NCBI GenBank assembly: GCA_964617995.1
Contig: CAZTXD010000097.1
Coordinates: 1 to 14,222, forward strand
DNA: 14,222 nt
Direction: 5' to 3'
Origin: CAZTXD01 sp964617995
GTDB lineage: Bacteria; Actinomycetota; Acidimicrobiia; Spongiisociales; ZC4RG35
Both the position numbers and the translations under genes were made by a program. The notes beneath the pieces are model-generated. The model made no database searches. It was given only the letters and a program-made list of their open reading frames with translations, and was not told the origin of the DNA. How positions within the stretch are numbered: the first letter of the stretch is position 1; every line of letters begins with the position of its first letter. This document shows, one piece after another, positions 1-8,152 of the stretch.

Positions 1-338
1 TCATCGGGGACGAACAGGTAGAGGGAGTTCCCGTCGGCGTCGACGAGGTGCTCCCCGTCGGAGGACTCCGCCACACCTAGCCCCGCAGCCGCGGGAGCCT
101 CCGTCTCGGTGGGTGCGGTCGTCTCGGTGGTTCCGGTGGTGGCCGGCGCCCGTCCATAGTCGTAGATGTCGTCGCCGGCTGGGCCTCCACCGCTGCCGGC
201 AGTGGTGGTGGTCTCCGCCGCCGTCGTCTCGACCGAAGCCTCGGTCGTCGGAGGCGCCGTCGTGGTGGTCTCGGCGGCACCTCCGCAGGCGGCGACTATC
301 AGTGCGACGACGGCCACGGCGACAAGATGCGCTCGGAT
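1..338 (-). CDS. Secreted lipoprotein with YxFxxD repeat, 3' end off window
   Basis: Partial gene: the 5' end is inside and the reading frame is still open at base 1. The minus-strand protein starts with a lipoprotein signal peptide (R-A-H, then a hydrophobic run ending L-I-V-A-A-C, with the lipobox Cys at bases 287-285). A Thr/Ala/Glu-rich, low-complexity linker of about 65 residues follows, then the segment LVDADGNSLYLFVPD. That segment fits the 'secreted repeat of unknown function' family (PF03640/COG4315, conserved Yx(FWY)xxD), which usually occurs in several copies, so more repeats probably lie outside the window. The predicted location is the outer face of the cytoplasmic membrane; the function of the family is unknown. 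The start is uncertain. The frame is open from about 431 and its only usual start codon before the Cys is GTG at 317, which removes the positively charged n-region. An ATC at 338, 6 nt after AAGGGG (350-345), would give a normal signal peptide. I use 338. Confidence 0.72.
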   Translation of the reverse strand, partial: MRAHLVAVAVVALIVAACGGAAETTTTAPPTTEASVETTAAETTTTAGSGGGPAGDDIYDYGRAPATTGTTETTAPTETEAPAAAGLGVAESSDGEHLVDADGNSLYLFVPD

Positions 339-408
339 TGCGAACCCCTTTGGTGCGTACGAAGGAAATACGGCCGGGCGGCGCCAGCGGTTCCCGCTGT
401 TTTGAGGG

Positions 409-708
409 TCAATGCTGGAGGCCCAGGGCCTTCATGCCTCCGGCCATGTTGGCGGGTTCCTCGAAGCCGGCCATCTTCATGAACACGGCTGCCTGCTGGC
501 TGCGATTCCCCGACCGGCAGACGATGAGGGTGGGGGTGGCGGGGTCGAGGTCGTCGAGCGAGTCGGGGAGCTCGCCCAGACGGATCCGGATGGCACCCGG
601 CAACGTGCCCATCTCCCACTCGTAGGGCTCGCGGACGTCGAGCACCACCCCCTGGCGGTCTCCTACCCAGTCCTGCCAATCTTCGGCCGGGACCTGCTCG
701 ATCTCCAT
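409..708 (-). CDS. Single-domain rhodanese-like sulfurtransferase
   Basis: A 99-residue protein that is one rhodanese domain. The active-site loop is C-R-S-G-N-R-S with the predicted persulfide-carrying Cys at residue 64. The family signatures VVLDVREPYEW (residues 21-31) and GTLPGAIRI (34-42) are present. Single-domain rhodaneses (GlpE/PspE type) move sulfane sulfur from thiosulfate or a protein persulfide to an acceptor such as cyanide, thioredoxin or a biosynthetic enzyme, usually in the cytoplasm; no signal peptide is seen here. The frame extends upstream to 789, but the ATG at 708 is chosen because GAAGGAA lies 5 nt before it and the domain starts at once (MEIEQVPAEDW). A minus-strand TAGGAT box at 758-753 could be its -10. 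It is divergent from purN and lies just upstream of the lipoprotein gene on the same strand. The sulfur donor and acceptor cannot be read from context. Confidence 0.9.
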   Translation of the reverse strand: MEIEQVPAEDWQDWVGDRQGVVLDVREPYEWEMGTLPGAIRIRLGELPDSLDDLDPATPTLIVCRSGNRSQQAAVFMKMAGFEEPANMAGGMKALGLQH

Positions 709-752
709 GTTCGTTCCTTCTCGACCCGTCACCCCGGGACGGCCATGAGTCG

Positions 753-758
753 ATCCTA
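753..758 (-). promoter_or_regulatory. Candidate -10 box of the rhodanese gene
   Basis: TAGGAT on the minus strand fits the TAnnnT form of actinobacterial -10 boxes and lies 44 nt before the rhodanese ATG, leaving room for a short leader with its GAAGGAA site. No convincing -35 hexamer is seen. Confidence 0.35.
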
Positions 759-790
759 GGCGAGCCGTCCCGCCGTCCTGGCGCGCCACC

Positions 791-796
791 TACACT
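791..796 (+). promoter_or_regulatory. Candidate -10 box of the purN-purH operon
   Basis: TACACT on the plus strand is a good TAnnnT -10 box. Transcription would start near 802-805, a few bases before the GTG at 807 and about 20 nt before the ATC at 824. No clear -35 is seen. If used, it places the 5' end of the mRNA so that no upstream start codon in the purN frame could be included. Confidence 0.4.
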
Positions 797-823
797 CCCG
801 GCTGCCGTGAGGGACGCAGGAAC

Positions 824-1411
824 ATCGACATCGCCGTACTCGTATCGGGCTCAGGCTCCAACCTCCAGGCCTTGATCGACCACGGCGGCGCCTACCGCAT
901 CCGGCTGGTGGTCTCGGACCGTCCCGGTGTGGCCGCCCTCTTGCGGGCCGAGCGGGCCCGAATACCCGCCCGGGTGGTGGCCTGGGAAGGTGACCGGGGC
1001 GATTTCACCCGGCGGATCTGCGAGTCGGTGCAAGAGGCGGGGGTGGAGGCGATGGTCCTGGCGGGGTTCATGCGCATCCTCGGACCGGAGGCGATCCGGC
1101 GGTTCCCCGGACGCATACTCAACATCCACCCGTCGCTGCTCCCTGCCTTCCCCGGCGCCGACGCCGTCTCCCGCGCGCTCGAGCACGGAGTGCGGGTGAC
1201 GGGCGTGACCGCTCACTTCGTCGACGAGGAGGTCGATCACGGGCCGATCATCGCTCAGGTTCCGGTGCCGGTGACGGAAGCCGACGACGGGGCCAGCCTC
1301 CACGCCCGAATCCAGACGGAGGAGCACCGGCTCTACCCGCAGGTGGTCGACGCCCTCGCCGCCGGAGCGCTGAAGATCGAGGGTCGGCGGGTGTCCTGGG
1401 AGGGAAGGTGA
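824..1411 (+). CDS. purN: Phosphoribosylglycinamide formyltransferase (GART), unusual start
   Basis: Third step of de novo purine synthesis: formyl transfer from 10-formyl-tetrahydrofolate to glycinamide ribonucleotide. The full family pattern is present: an N-terminal strand and phosphate loop AVLVSGSGSNLQAL, the folate-site block MVLAGFMRIL, and NIHPSLLP with catalytic N100 and H102. VDEEVDHGP carries D138, matching the third catalytic residue (Asp144 in E. coli). At 195 residues the length is near the family norm. The start is odd. Between the in-frame stop at 746-748 and the TTG at 872 there is no ATG, GTG or TTG, and starting at TTG 872 deletes the phosphate loop. ATC at 824 gives M-D-I-A-V-L, matching E. 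coli M-N-I-V-V-L, and has GAGGGA 9 nt upstream. The alternative is a one-base indel linking the frame to GTG 807. The stop overlaps the purH start by 4 nt (GTGA), so translation is probably coupled. Function is sure; the start is not. Confidence 0.93.
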   Translation: MDIAVLVSGSGSNLQALIDHGGAYRIRLVVSDRPGVAALLRAERARIPARVVAWEGDRGDFTRRICESVQEAGVEAMVLAGFMRILGPEAIRRFPGRILNIHPSLLPAFPGADAVSRALEHGVRVTGVTAHFVDEEVDHGPIIAQVPVPVTEADDGASLHARIQTEEHRLYPQVVDALAAGALKIEGRRVSWEGR

Positions 1412-2928
1412 GCGAGGTTCTCGTACGGCGGGCGCTGCTGTCGGTCTACGACAAGGCCGGCCTGGTGGAGTTCGCTTCCCGGCTGGCGGCGGCGGGAGTG
1501 GAGCTGGTGTCGTCGGGTGGCACCGCCCGCGAGTTGGAGGACGCCGGTCTGGACGTCACTTCCGTGGAGGCGGTGACGGGCGCGCCGGAGATGCTGGACG
1601 GGAGAGTGAAGACCCTCCATCCCAACATCCACGCTGGGATCCTGGCCGACCTGGGGAGGGAGTCGCATCGCTCCGACATCGCCTCCCGGGGCATCCGCCC
1701 CTTCCAGCTCGTGGTGGTGAACCTGTATCCGTTCGAGGAGACGGTCGCCCGGGAGGGAACAGGCGACGCCGAGGCGATCGAGCAGATCGACATCGGCGGT
1801 CCCGCCATGATCCGTGCCGCCGCCAAGAACCACGGCTGGGTGGGTGTCGTCACCGACCCGGCCCAGTACGACGAGGTGGCGGCGGCGGTGGAGGGAGGTG
1901 GCCTCGACGCCGAACTCCGTCGCCGCCTGGCGGCACGGGCCTTCTTCCGCACGGCCGCCTACGACGCCGCCATCGTGGACTGGTTCCATCCCGGTGCGTT
2001 TCCCGAGAGGATCGTGATTCCGCTGGAACGGACGGAGGTCCTTCGCTACGGAGAGAACCCTCATCAGGAGGGCGCCTCCTACCGTGAGGCGGGGGCACCG
2101 GCATGGTGGGCAGACGCTGCCCTCATCCAGGGGAAGGCGATGTCGTTCAACAACCATCTCGACGCCGAGGCGGCTTGGCGTCTGGCGGCCGGGTTCGAGC
2201 CCCCGGCGGTGGTGATCGTCAAACACACCAACCCCTGTGGCGTGGCTGTGGCGGGGTCGGTGGCGGAGGCATTCGCCCGGGCGTGGGAGGGTGATCCGCT
2301 GTCGGCGTTCGGGGGTGTGGTGGGGCTGAACCGCCCCGTCGACGCCGCCACGGCCGATCTGATCGTCGCCAACTTCGTGGAGGTGGTGGTGGCTCCTGCG
2401 GTAGACGGCGACGCCGCCTCCGTGCTGGCCACCCGCGAGAGCCTGCGGGTCCTGGTGGCGTCGCCGGCCGCAACCGGGGGCAGGGACTTTCGGCGCCTCG
2501 ACGGCGGGTTCGTCGTCCAGCCACGCGACACCGTCGGCGACGAGGAGTGGACGACCGTGTCGGAGCGACCGCCAACCGAGGCCGAGCTGGCCGACCTCCG
2601 CTTCGCCTGGAGGGTGGCGGCCTCCACCAAGTCCAACGCCATCGTCATCGCCTCCGGAGGTGCCACCGTCGGGGTGGGCTCCGGCGATCAGAGCCGGGTG
2701 GGAGCCGCCCAGCGGGCCCTGGCCGGAGCCGGGGAGCGCTCCCGGGGGGCGGTGGCGGCGTCGGACGCCTTCTTCCCCTTCTCCGACGGGCTCCAGGTGC
2801 TGGCCGATGCCGGTGTCACCGCGGTGGTGGAGCCGGGCGGTTCCCGCCGTGACCCGGAGGTGGTGGCCGCTGCGGACGCCGCCGGAGTCGCTCTCGTGTT
2901 CACCGGCACCCGCCACTTCTTACATTGA
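1408..2928 (+). CDS. purH: Bifunctional AICAR formyltransferase/IMP cyclohydrolase
   Basis: Last two steps of IMP synthesis: formylation of AICAR with 10-formyl-tetrahydrofolate, then ring closure to IMP. The 506-residue length is typical. The N-terminal MGS-like cyclohydrolase domain shows SVYDK (12-16), VKTLHP (67-72) and IGGPAMIRAAAKN (129-141). The transferase domain shows LRYGENPHQ (212-220), KAMSFNNHLDAEA (243-255) and VKHTNPCG (271-278), in which K272-H273 are the catalytic Lys-His pair. DPLSAFGG, a TKSNAIVIA block near 407-415 and ASDAFFPFSDG follow, and the protein ends in the usual GTRHF-type tail. The GTG start at 1408 overlaps the purN TGA by 4 nt. The folD ATG follows 40 nt after the stop. 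This is cytoplasmic and intact. A long minus-strand open frame across it is a codon-bias shadow. Confidence 0.97.
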   Translation: MSEVLVRRALLSVYDKAGLVEFASRLAAAGVELVSSGGTARELEDAGLDVTSVEAVTGAPEMLDGRVKTLHPNIHAGILADLGRESHRSDIASRGIRPFQLVVVNLYPFEETVAREGTGDAEAIEQIDIGGPAMIRAAAKNHGWVGVVTDPAQYDEVAAAVEGGGLDAELRRRLAARAFFRTAAYDAAIVDWFHPGAFPERIVIPLERTEVLRYGENPHQEGASYREAGAPAWWADAALIQGKAMSFNNHLDAEAAWRLAAGFEPPAVVIVKHTNPCGVAVAGSVAEAFARAWEGDPLSAFGGVVGLNRPVDAATADLIVANFVEVVVAPAVDGDAASVLATRESLRVLVASPAATGGRDFRRLDGGFVVQPRDTVGDEEWTTVSERPPTEAELADLRFAWRVAASTKSNAIVIASGGATVGVGSGDQSRVGAAQRALAGAGERSRGAVAASDAFFPFSDGLQVLADAGVTAVVEPGGSRRDPEVVAAADAAGVALVFTGTRHFLH

Positions 2929-2954
2929 CGCCTCGGAGCCGGGGAGCCGTCCGC

Positions 2955-2960
2955 TACCGT
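2955..2960 (+). promoter_or_regulatory. Candidate leaderless promoter (-10) of folD
   Basis: TACCGT ends 8 nt before the folD ATG, and no good Shine-Dalgarno site precedes that ATG. A -10 box followed at this distance by a start codon is the pattern of leaderless transcripts, which are common in actinobacteria, with the mRNA starting at or next to the A of ATG. A TTGACG at 2925-2930 overlaps the purH stop but is 24 nt from the box, too far for a normal -35. Confidence 0.4.
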
Positions 2961-2968
2961 GCGCGGCC

Positions 2969-3823
2969 ATGACCGCACAGGTGCTGGACGGCCAGACGGT
3001 GGCGGCGGCGGTGAAAGCCGAGGTCTCCGCCGCCGTCGAAGAGATGGGTTACCCGCCCGGCCTGGCCACCGTGCTGGTGGGTGACGACCCCGCCTCCCAT
3101 TCCTACGTGCGCGGCAAGCGCCGGGACGCGGCCGAGGTGGGCATCCGCTCGATCCACCACGAGCTGGACGCGGGCACCGGCCAGGACCGCCTGTTCGAGC
3201 TCATCGACGAGCTCAACGGCGACGACGAGGTGGACGGGATCCTGGTGCAGCTCCCCCTCCCCGCCCCGCTGAACGGGGAGGCCACGGTGGAACGCATCGA
3301 CCCGGCGAAGGACGTCGACGGGCTCCACCCCTTCAACCTGGGTCAGCTCGTTCTCGACCGTCCCGGGCTCAGGCCATGCACGCCCAGCGGCGTCGTGCGG
3401 ATGCTCGACCACTACGGGATCCCCACCGCCGGCAAACGGGCGGTGGTGGTGGGCCGCTCCTTCCTGGTGGGTCGTCCTCTGGCTCTGATGCTGTCGGCCC
3501 GGGGCGCCGACGCCACCGTCTCGGTGGCTCACTCCCGCACCGCCGATCTGGCCGAGCTGACCCGCAGCGCCGACCTGCTGGTGGCGGCGGTGGGAGTCCC
3601 GAAGATGATCACAGCCGAGCATGTCAAGGCAGGAGCTGCGGTGATCGACGTGGGCATCAGCCGTGTCGACGAGCGGCTGGTGGGCGACGTCGCCTACGAC
3701 GAGGTGGCCGAGATCGCCAGCGCGATCACCCCGGTGCCCGGCGGGGTTGGCCCCATGACCCGGGCGATGCTGCTGTCGAATACCGTGGTCGCGGCTAGAG
3801 CCCGCCGTGGCGGAGACCAGTAG
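2969..3823 (+). CDS. folD: Methylenetetrahydrofolate dehydrogenase/cyclohydrolase
   Basis: Interconverts 5,10-methylene-, 5,10-methenyl- and 10-formyl-tetrahydrofolate with NADP, supplying the formyl donor used by PurN and PurH encoded just upstream. At 284 residues it has the normal length. The family motifs are HSYVRGK with the catalytic Tyr46 and Lys50, GILVQLPLP (90-98), DPAKDVDGLHP (111-121) and PCTPSG (136-141). The dinucleotide-binding VVGRSFLVGRP (160-170) and a C-terminal TPVPGGVGPMTRAM follow. An open frame extends upstream into purH, but the ATG at 2969 gives the usual N-terminus (M-T-A-Q-V-L-D-G). It follows purH by 40 nt and may be read through from the pur operon as well as from its own leaderless promoter. 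It converges on the RidA-family gene. Confidence 0.97.
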   Translation: MTAQVLDGQTVAAAVKAEVSAAVEEMGYPPGLATVLVGDDPASHSYVRGKRRDAAEVGIRSIHHELDAGTGQDRLFELIDELNGDDEVDGILVQLPLPAPLNGEATVERIDPAKDVDGLHPFNLGQLVLDRPGLRPCTPSGVVRMLDHYGIPTAGKRAVVVGRSFLVGRPLALMLSARGADATVSVAHSRTADLAELTRSADLLVAAVGVPKMITAEHVKAGAAVIDVGISRVDERLVGDVAYDEVAEIASAITPVPGGVGPMTRAMLLSNTVVAARARRGGDQ

Positions 3824-3913
3824 GTCCGCAAGGCACGAGGCGCCGCTTCGAGGACGTCTCGGCGGGCGGAGACTGCATCGGCTATCCGGGCGGATTCCCC
3901 GGCATCCCGGCGA
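3824..3913. other. Convergent folD/ridA-like gap with two small hairpins
   Basis: This 90-bp gap between converging genes holds two perfect 5-bp inverted repeats: GTCTC/GAGAC around an 8-nt loop at 3856-3873, and CCGGG/CCCGG around a 7-nt loop at 3886-3902. They could help end transcription from either side, but neither has a T-run, so a standard intrinsic terminator is not shown. Confidence 0.3.
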
Positions 3914-4324
3914 CTATTGGACCCGGCTCTCCGGTGTCCCCTCCACGATCGCCTCGGCTTCGATCTCGACCAGCAGCTCAGGGTCGATCAACCCCGACAC
4001 CTCCACCATCGTGGAGGCGGGTCGGATCTCCCCGAACAGCTCACCGTGGACGCGGCCCACCTCCTCCCAGCGCGAGATGTCGGTTACGTAGATACGAGTG
4101 CGCACCACGTCGGCCAGGGTCGCTCCGGCCTCCTCCAGGGCCACCCGGATGCGAGCGATGGCCTCCCGGGTCTGGGCGCCGATGTCGCCGCCCACGGCGT
4201 CTCCCTCAGGAGGGGCGGCGGTGGTGCCTGCGACGAATACCCGGTCACCCACCCGCACGGCACGCGAGTAGCCGACGACCGGCTCGTAGGGGCCACCGGA
4301 CGAGATGTTGAGGCGGCCGCTCAC
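3914..4324 (-). CDS. RidA/YjgF/UK114-family protein without the catalytic Arg
   Basis: A 136-residue single-domain Rid protein; the family forms trimers with ligand clefts between subunits. It shows VGDRVFVAGTTA (25-36), the helix QTREAIARIRVALEEAG (51-67), DVVRTRIYVTDI (72-83) and the C-terminal block PASTMVEVSGLIDP. In true RidA, which hydrolyses reactive enamines/imines such as 2-aminoacrylate, the equivalent block reads PARSCVEV and its Arg105 binds the substrate carboxylate. Here that position is Ser104, which puts the protein among the Arg-less Rid subfamilies; imine deaminase activity is not expected and its substrate is unknown. The GTG start at 4324 directly follows the TGA of the upstream membrane-protein gene with no bases between and no good ribosome site, so translation probably depends on termination-reinitiation. 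Confidence 0.88.
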   Translation of the reverse strand: MSGRLNISSGGPYEPVVGYSRAVRVGDRVFVAGTTAAPPEGDAVGGDIGAQTREAIARIRVALEEAGATLADVVRTRIYVTDISRWEEVGRVHGELFGEIRPASTMVEVSGLIDPELLVEIEAEAIVEGTPESRVQ

Positions 4325-4708
4325 TCAGGCGACCAGGCCTACGGCGTCCCAGACGATCCCGACCGTGAGCAGCACCCAGACCACGACGATGAAGCCCGTA
4401 TAGCGCCACCGGAGGCGGTGGTCGGCCATCCAGAAGCGTTTGAGGCTGTTGTGGCCGAGGACGATCGCCAGCACCGACAGGCCGATGCTCACCGGGGCGG
4501 CCAGCACCCCCATGAACCCGACGATGGGGGTGACGATCGGCACCATCAGGTAGGTGATGACACAGCGTATGCCGGAGATGATGATCGAGCTGCGCAGCTT
4601 GTTGCGGGCGTCGAAGACGGCACCGGGCACCGCTTCGCCTTCAACTTTGAGAAGGCGACGCACGAGCTGATCGGCGGGTGGGCGCTGCGTACCGACGGCA
4701 CTGGTCAC
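4325..4708 (-). CDS. Small membrane protein with three predicted helices
   Basis: I do not recognise this 127-residue protein. The first 38 residues are hydrophilic and mixed in charge. Three hydrophobic helices follow at about 40-62, 66-85 and 104-125. A basic loop between helices 2 and 3 (NSLKRFWMADHRLRWR) is probably cytoplasmic by the positive-inside rule, and the protein ends right after helix 3. No catalytic motif is seen. It starts with GTG at 4708. A TACCAT box at 4724-4719 lies 10 nt before this start and no Shine-Dalgarno site is visible, so a nearly leaderless mRNA is possible. It is the first gene of a two-gene unit with the RidA-family gene, which it abuts, and it is divergent from icd. 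Confidence 0.75.
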   Translation of the reverse strand: MTSAVGTQRPPADQLVRRLLKVEGEAVPGAVFDARNKLRSSIIISGIRCVITYLMVPIVTPIVGFMGVLAAPVSIGLSVLAIVLGHNSLKRFWMADHRLRWRYTGFIVVVWVLLTVGIVWDAVGLVA

Positions 4709-4718
4709 GAGACCGAAG

Positions 4719-4724
4719 ATGGTA
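4719..4724 (-). promoter_or_regulatory. Candidate -10 box of membrane protein-RidA unit
   Basis: TACCAT on the minus strand lies 10 nt before the GTG start of the membrane protein and fits TAnnnT. The spacing predicts a leader of only a few bases, in line with the absence of a Shine-Dalgarno site. No -35 is evident. Confidence 0.3.
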
Positions 4725-4819
4725 GATGATCCCCCGGGCTCAGTTGGAACCCGGGTCGGGGCAACCTCGGGTTCCGTTACCCTTCGAAGATCCCATCAGA
4801 TCCCCCGAGGAGCCCTTGC

Positions 4820-6022
<1,203 letters not shown>

Positions 6023-6028
6023 CGAAGT

Positions 6029-8152
6029 TCAGCTGTTGAGGATCATGATCGGGCATGGAGCCCGGCGCACCAGGTACTCCACCCGCGGCCCCAGGTGGAG
6101 CCGGGTGGTCCCCGCCCTGACACCGGTGCCCAGGATCAAGAGGTCGGCGTCGAACTCGTCGATGGCCCGCATGATCCCCGTCTCGGCGTCGTCGGCACGA
6201 CGGATGTGAGTGGCGGCGGGGTGTCCCATGGCGATCCCGACCTTCTCGAGCTCCGATGTGATGTCCGTGGCGATGTCGCTGCGGACGGGGCGCCCGGCGG
6301 CGGTAGTGACGATGTGCACACCGAGCACCTCGGCATCGGCTTCGGCGATGGCGAAGGCCAGCTCGGCGGCCCGACGCGACGCCTGCGTTCCATTGGTGGG
6401 CACCAGGATCCGACCGGGTCGCCATAGCTCATCTCCGGCCACCCCCCTGACCAGCATGGTGGGGCATGGTGCCAGCTTTACCAGGTCGTCGATCACCGGG
6501 CCGAACAGGCTGGCGGACGATGACCCGGCGGTGGGCGTGCCGAGGACGATCAGGTCGTAGTCGCCCTCCGCCTCTCTCAGGATTGGGGAAACGGGATCAT
6601 CCGACACGACGATGCGGCTCGAGACACGATGGTCGAAGAGGGCTTCGACCTCGACGAGGTATCGCGAAGCGGTGTGTCGCTCTTCGGCCGTGGTCACCGC
6701 GAAGGGCGTGATACTCAGATGCTGCACGCGGGCGAGGCGGTTCAGGAGGGTCGCCTGCATCTCCCTGGTATGGCCCATGGAGGACGGTCGGGCCCGAACG
6801 GGCAGCAGGACGCGGCGTATCCCGCCCACGAATGACCCCTTCAGCCCCGCCTCCGTGAGGAGCCGCTGTTCCTCCTCGTAGCCCACCTCGACCCGGGCCA
6901 TCGTGAATCTCAGGGCCACCGGGGCCATCAGCGAGGTGACGACGGCCATCACCACGATCATCGAGAACATCTCCTGGCTGAGAATCCCCAGTGAAAGGCC
7001 GATGGTGGCGATGATGATCTCGAGGGCGCCGCGGGCGTTGAGCCCGGATCCGTACGCCAGGGCGGACCAGTGGTCCTGACCCGAGAAGAGCCTGGCTCCC
7101 GCATAGGCTCCCGCGACCTTACCGAACGTGGCGACTGCGATCACGACCAGCGTCAGGAGCAGGAGGCGAGGCTGGAGGATGGCCGCCACGTTCACCTTGA
7201 GGCCGGCCACGGCGAAGAAGATGGGTGCGAACACCGCCAGCGCCATGCTCTCCAGCTTGTAGACCGTGTCGGCGGGCAGCCGGGGAGACCTCCCGAAGAG
7301 GATGCCGATGGCGAATGCTCCCAGGACCGGCTCGAGGTGCAACGCCTGGGTGAACGCTCCCCAGCCGAAGGCGATAACGACCACCAGCGTGAGGATCTGA
7401 TCGTGGCCGCGGAAACGATCCTGCACGAAGGCCAGGCCCTTGTCGACGATCAGCACCCCGATGGTGGCGGTGGCGACGACGAAGATCGCCACCATGCCTA
7501 CGGTCTGGATCACGGCACCGGCTGTGACGGTGGCGGCACTGGCCAGAGCGGTGACGAGGCCCAGCAGGGTCCATCCTGTGATGTCGTCGATCATGCCGGC
7601 AGCCAGCAGGGTCTGGCCGACGTCGCGACGCATGAGGTCGAGGTCCATCAGCACCTTCGCCAGCACCGGGATCGCCGAGATCGACAGGGCGGTGGCGACG
7701 AACAGCACGAACACCGTTCGTTGCGATGGATCGACGAGCAGGTCGTCCGGTAGCGCGTAGCCGAGGGCCGCCCCGGTGGCGAAGGGAAGCACCAGGCCCC
7801 CGACGGCCACCCCCGCCGCCGTTGCCGCCTTTCGCCGGATCAGGTCGAGGTCGGTCTCCAGGCCGGTGACGATGAGCAGCATCATCACCCCGATCAGCGC
7901 CACCACCTCCAAGAGGTTCCCCTGCAGAGGGGTCTGGGGGAGGATCCAGCCTCCGATGCCGGGGAACATCCCCGACAGCAGCGAAGGCCCCAGGACGACA
8001 CCGGCCAGGATCTCGCCCACAACCGTTGGCTGGTTCAGACGCTGAGCGAGACCGCCGAACAGACGGGCGACGAACAGCAGCACGGCGATCTGCACCACCA
8101 GCTGAAGCACCTCGTCATGCGACGCGGCGCCGAACGTTTCCAGCACGTCCAT
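6029..8152 (-). CDS. CPA2 (Kef/NapA-like) cation:proton antiporter with two Usp domains
   Basis: Predicted inner-membrane antiporter exchanging K+ or Na+ for H+. From the chosen start it has 707 residues. A Na_H_Exchanger domain of about 12-13 helices fills about 15-425, with QPTVVGEILAGVVLGPSLL, GLETDLDLI, ALSISAIPVLAKVL and the ion-site motif MIDDITGW (D189, D190). GSGLNARGALEIII carries N372, R374 and E378. Two universal-stress-protein folds follow, at about 445-570 and 580-707. Usp domains in transporters are thought to act as nucleotide or stress sensors, but both copies read G-P where the ATP motif has G-S/T. Start choice: the frame reaches GTG 8167, but ATG 8152 has GGGAAGGAG just before it, and GTG 8146 lies 6 nt after AAGGAG; both are better placed. 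The essential transport residues look intact. It is divergent from a paralogue and convergent with icd. Which cation it carries cannot be told. Confidence 0.92.
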   Translation of the reverse strand: MDVLETFGAASHDEVLQLVVQIAVLLFVARLFGGLAQRLNQPTVVGEILAGVVLGPSLLSGMFPGIGGWILPQTPLQGNLLEVVALIGVMMLLIVTGLETDLDLIRRKAATAAGVAVGGLVLPFATGAALGYALPDDLLVDPSQRTVFVLFVATALSISAIPVLAKVLMDLDLMRRDVGQTLLAAGMIDDITGWTLLGLVTALASAATVTAGAVIQTVGMVAIFVVATATIGVLIVDKGLAFVQDRFRGHDQILTLVVVIAFGWGAFTQALHLEPVLGAFAIGILFGRSPRLPADTVYKLESMALAVFAPIFFAVAGLKVNVAAILQPRLLLLTLVVIAVATFGKVAGAYAGARLFSGQDHWSALAYGSGLNARGALEIIIATIGLSLGILSQEMFSMIVVMAVVTSLMAPVALRFTMARVEVGYEEEQRLLTEAGLKGSFVGGIRRVLLPVRARPSSMGHTREMQATLLNRLARVQHLSITPFAVTTAEERHTASRYLVEVEALFDHRVSSRIVVSDDPVSPILREAEGDYDLIVLGTPTAGSSSASLFGPVIDDLVKLAPCPTMLVRGVAGDELWRPGRILVPTNGTQASRRAAELAFAIAEADAEVLGVHIVTTAAGRPVRSDIATDITSELEKVGIAMGHPAATHIRRADDAETGIMRAIDEFDADLLILGTGVRAGTTRLHLGPRVEYLVRRAPCPIMILNS

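Noticed and set aside
1..300. Repetitive GTC/GTG triplets at the left end as a DNA repeat array
   Set aside because: They encode the Thr/Glu/Ala-rich linker of the lipoprotein; there is no regular repeat unit.
113..625. Plus-strand open frames over the lipoprotein and rhodanese genes
   Set aside because: Arg/Ser/Trp-rich shadow sequence opposite recognisable proteins.
709..789. Extension of the rhodanese protein to an upstream start at 789
   Set aside because: The extra 27 residues do not look like a domain or signal peptide, and ATG 708 has a strong ribosome site and starts directly at the fold.
807..875. A 22-codon leader peptide gene starting at GTG 807 and coupled to TTG 872
   Set aside because: It would make a PurN without its phosphate loop; kept only as an alternative reading in the purN finding.
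1333..2916. A 527-codon open frame on the minus strand across purH
   Set aside because: It lies wholly antisense to a clear purH, has no recognisable motif, and such long shadow frames are expected at this GC content.
2925..2960. TTGACG plus TACCGT as a full -35/-10 promoter for folD
   Set aside because: The 24-nt spacing is too long for a normal sigma-factor promoter; only the -10 part is kept.
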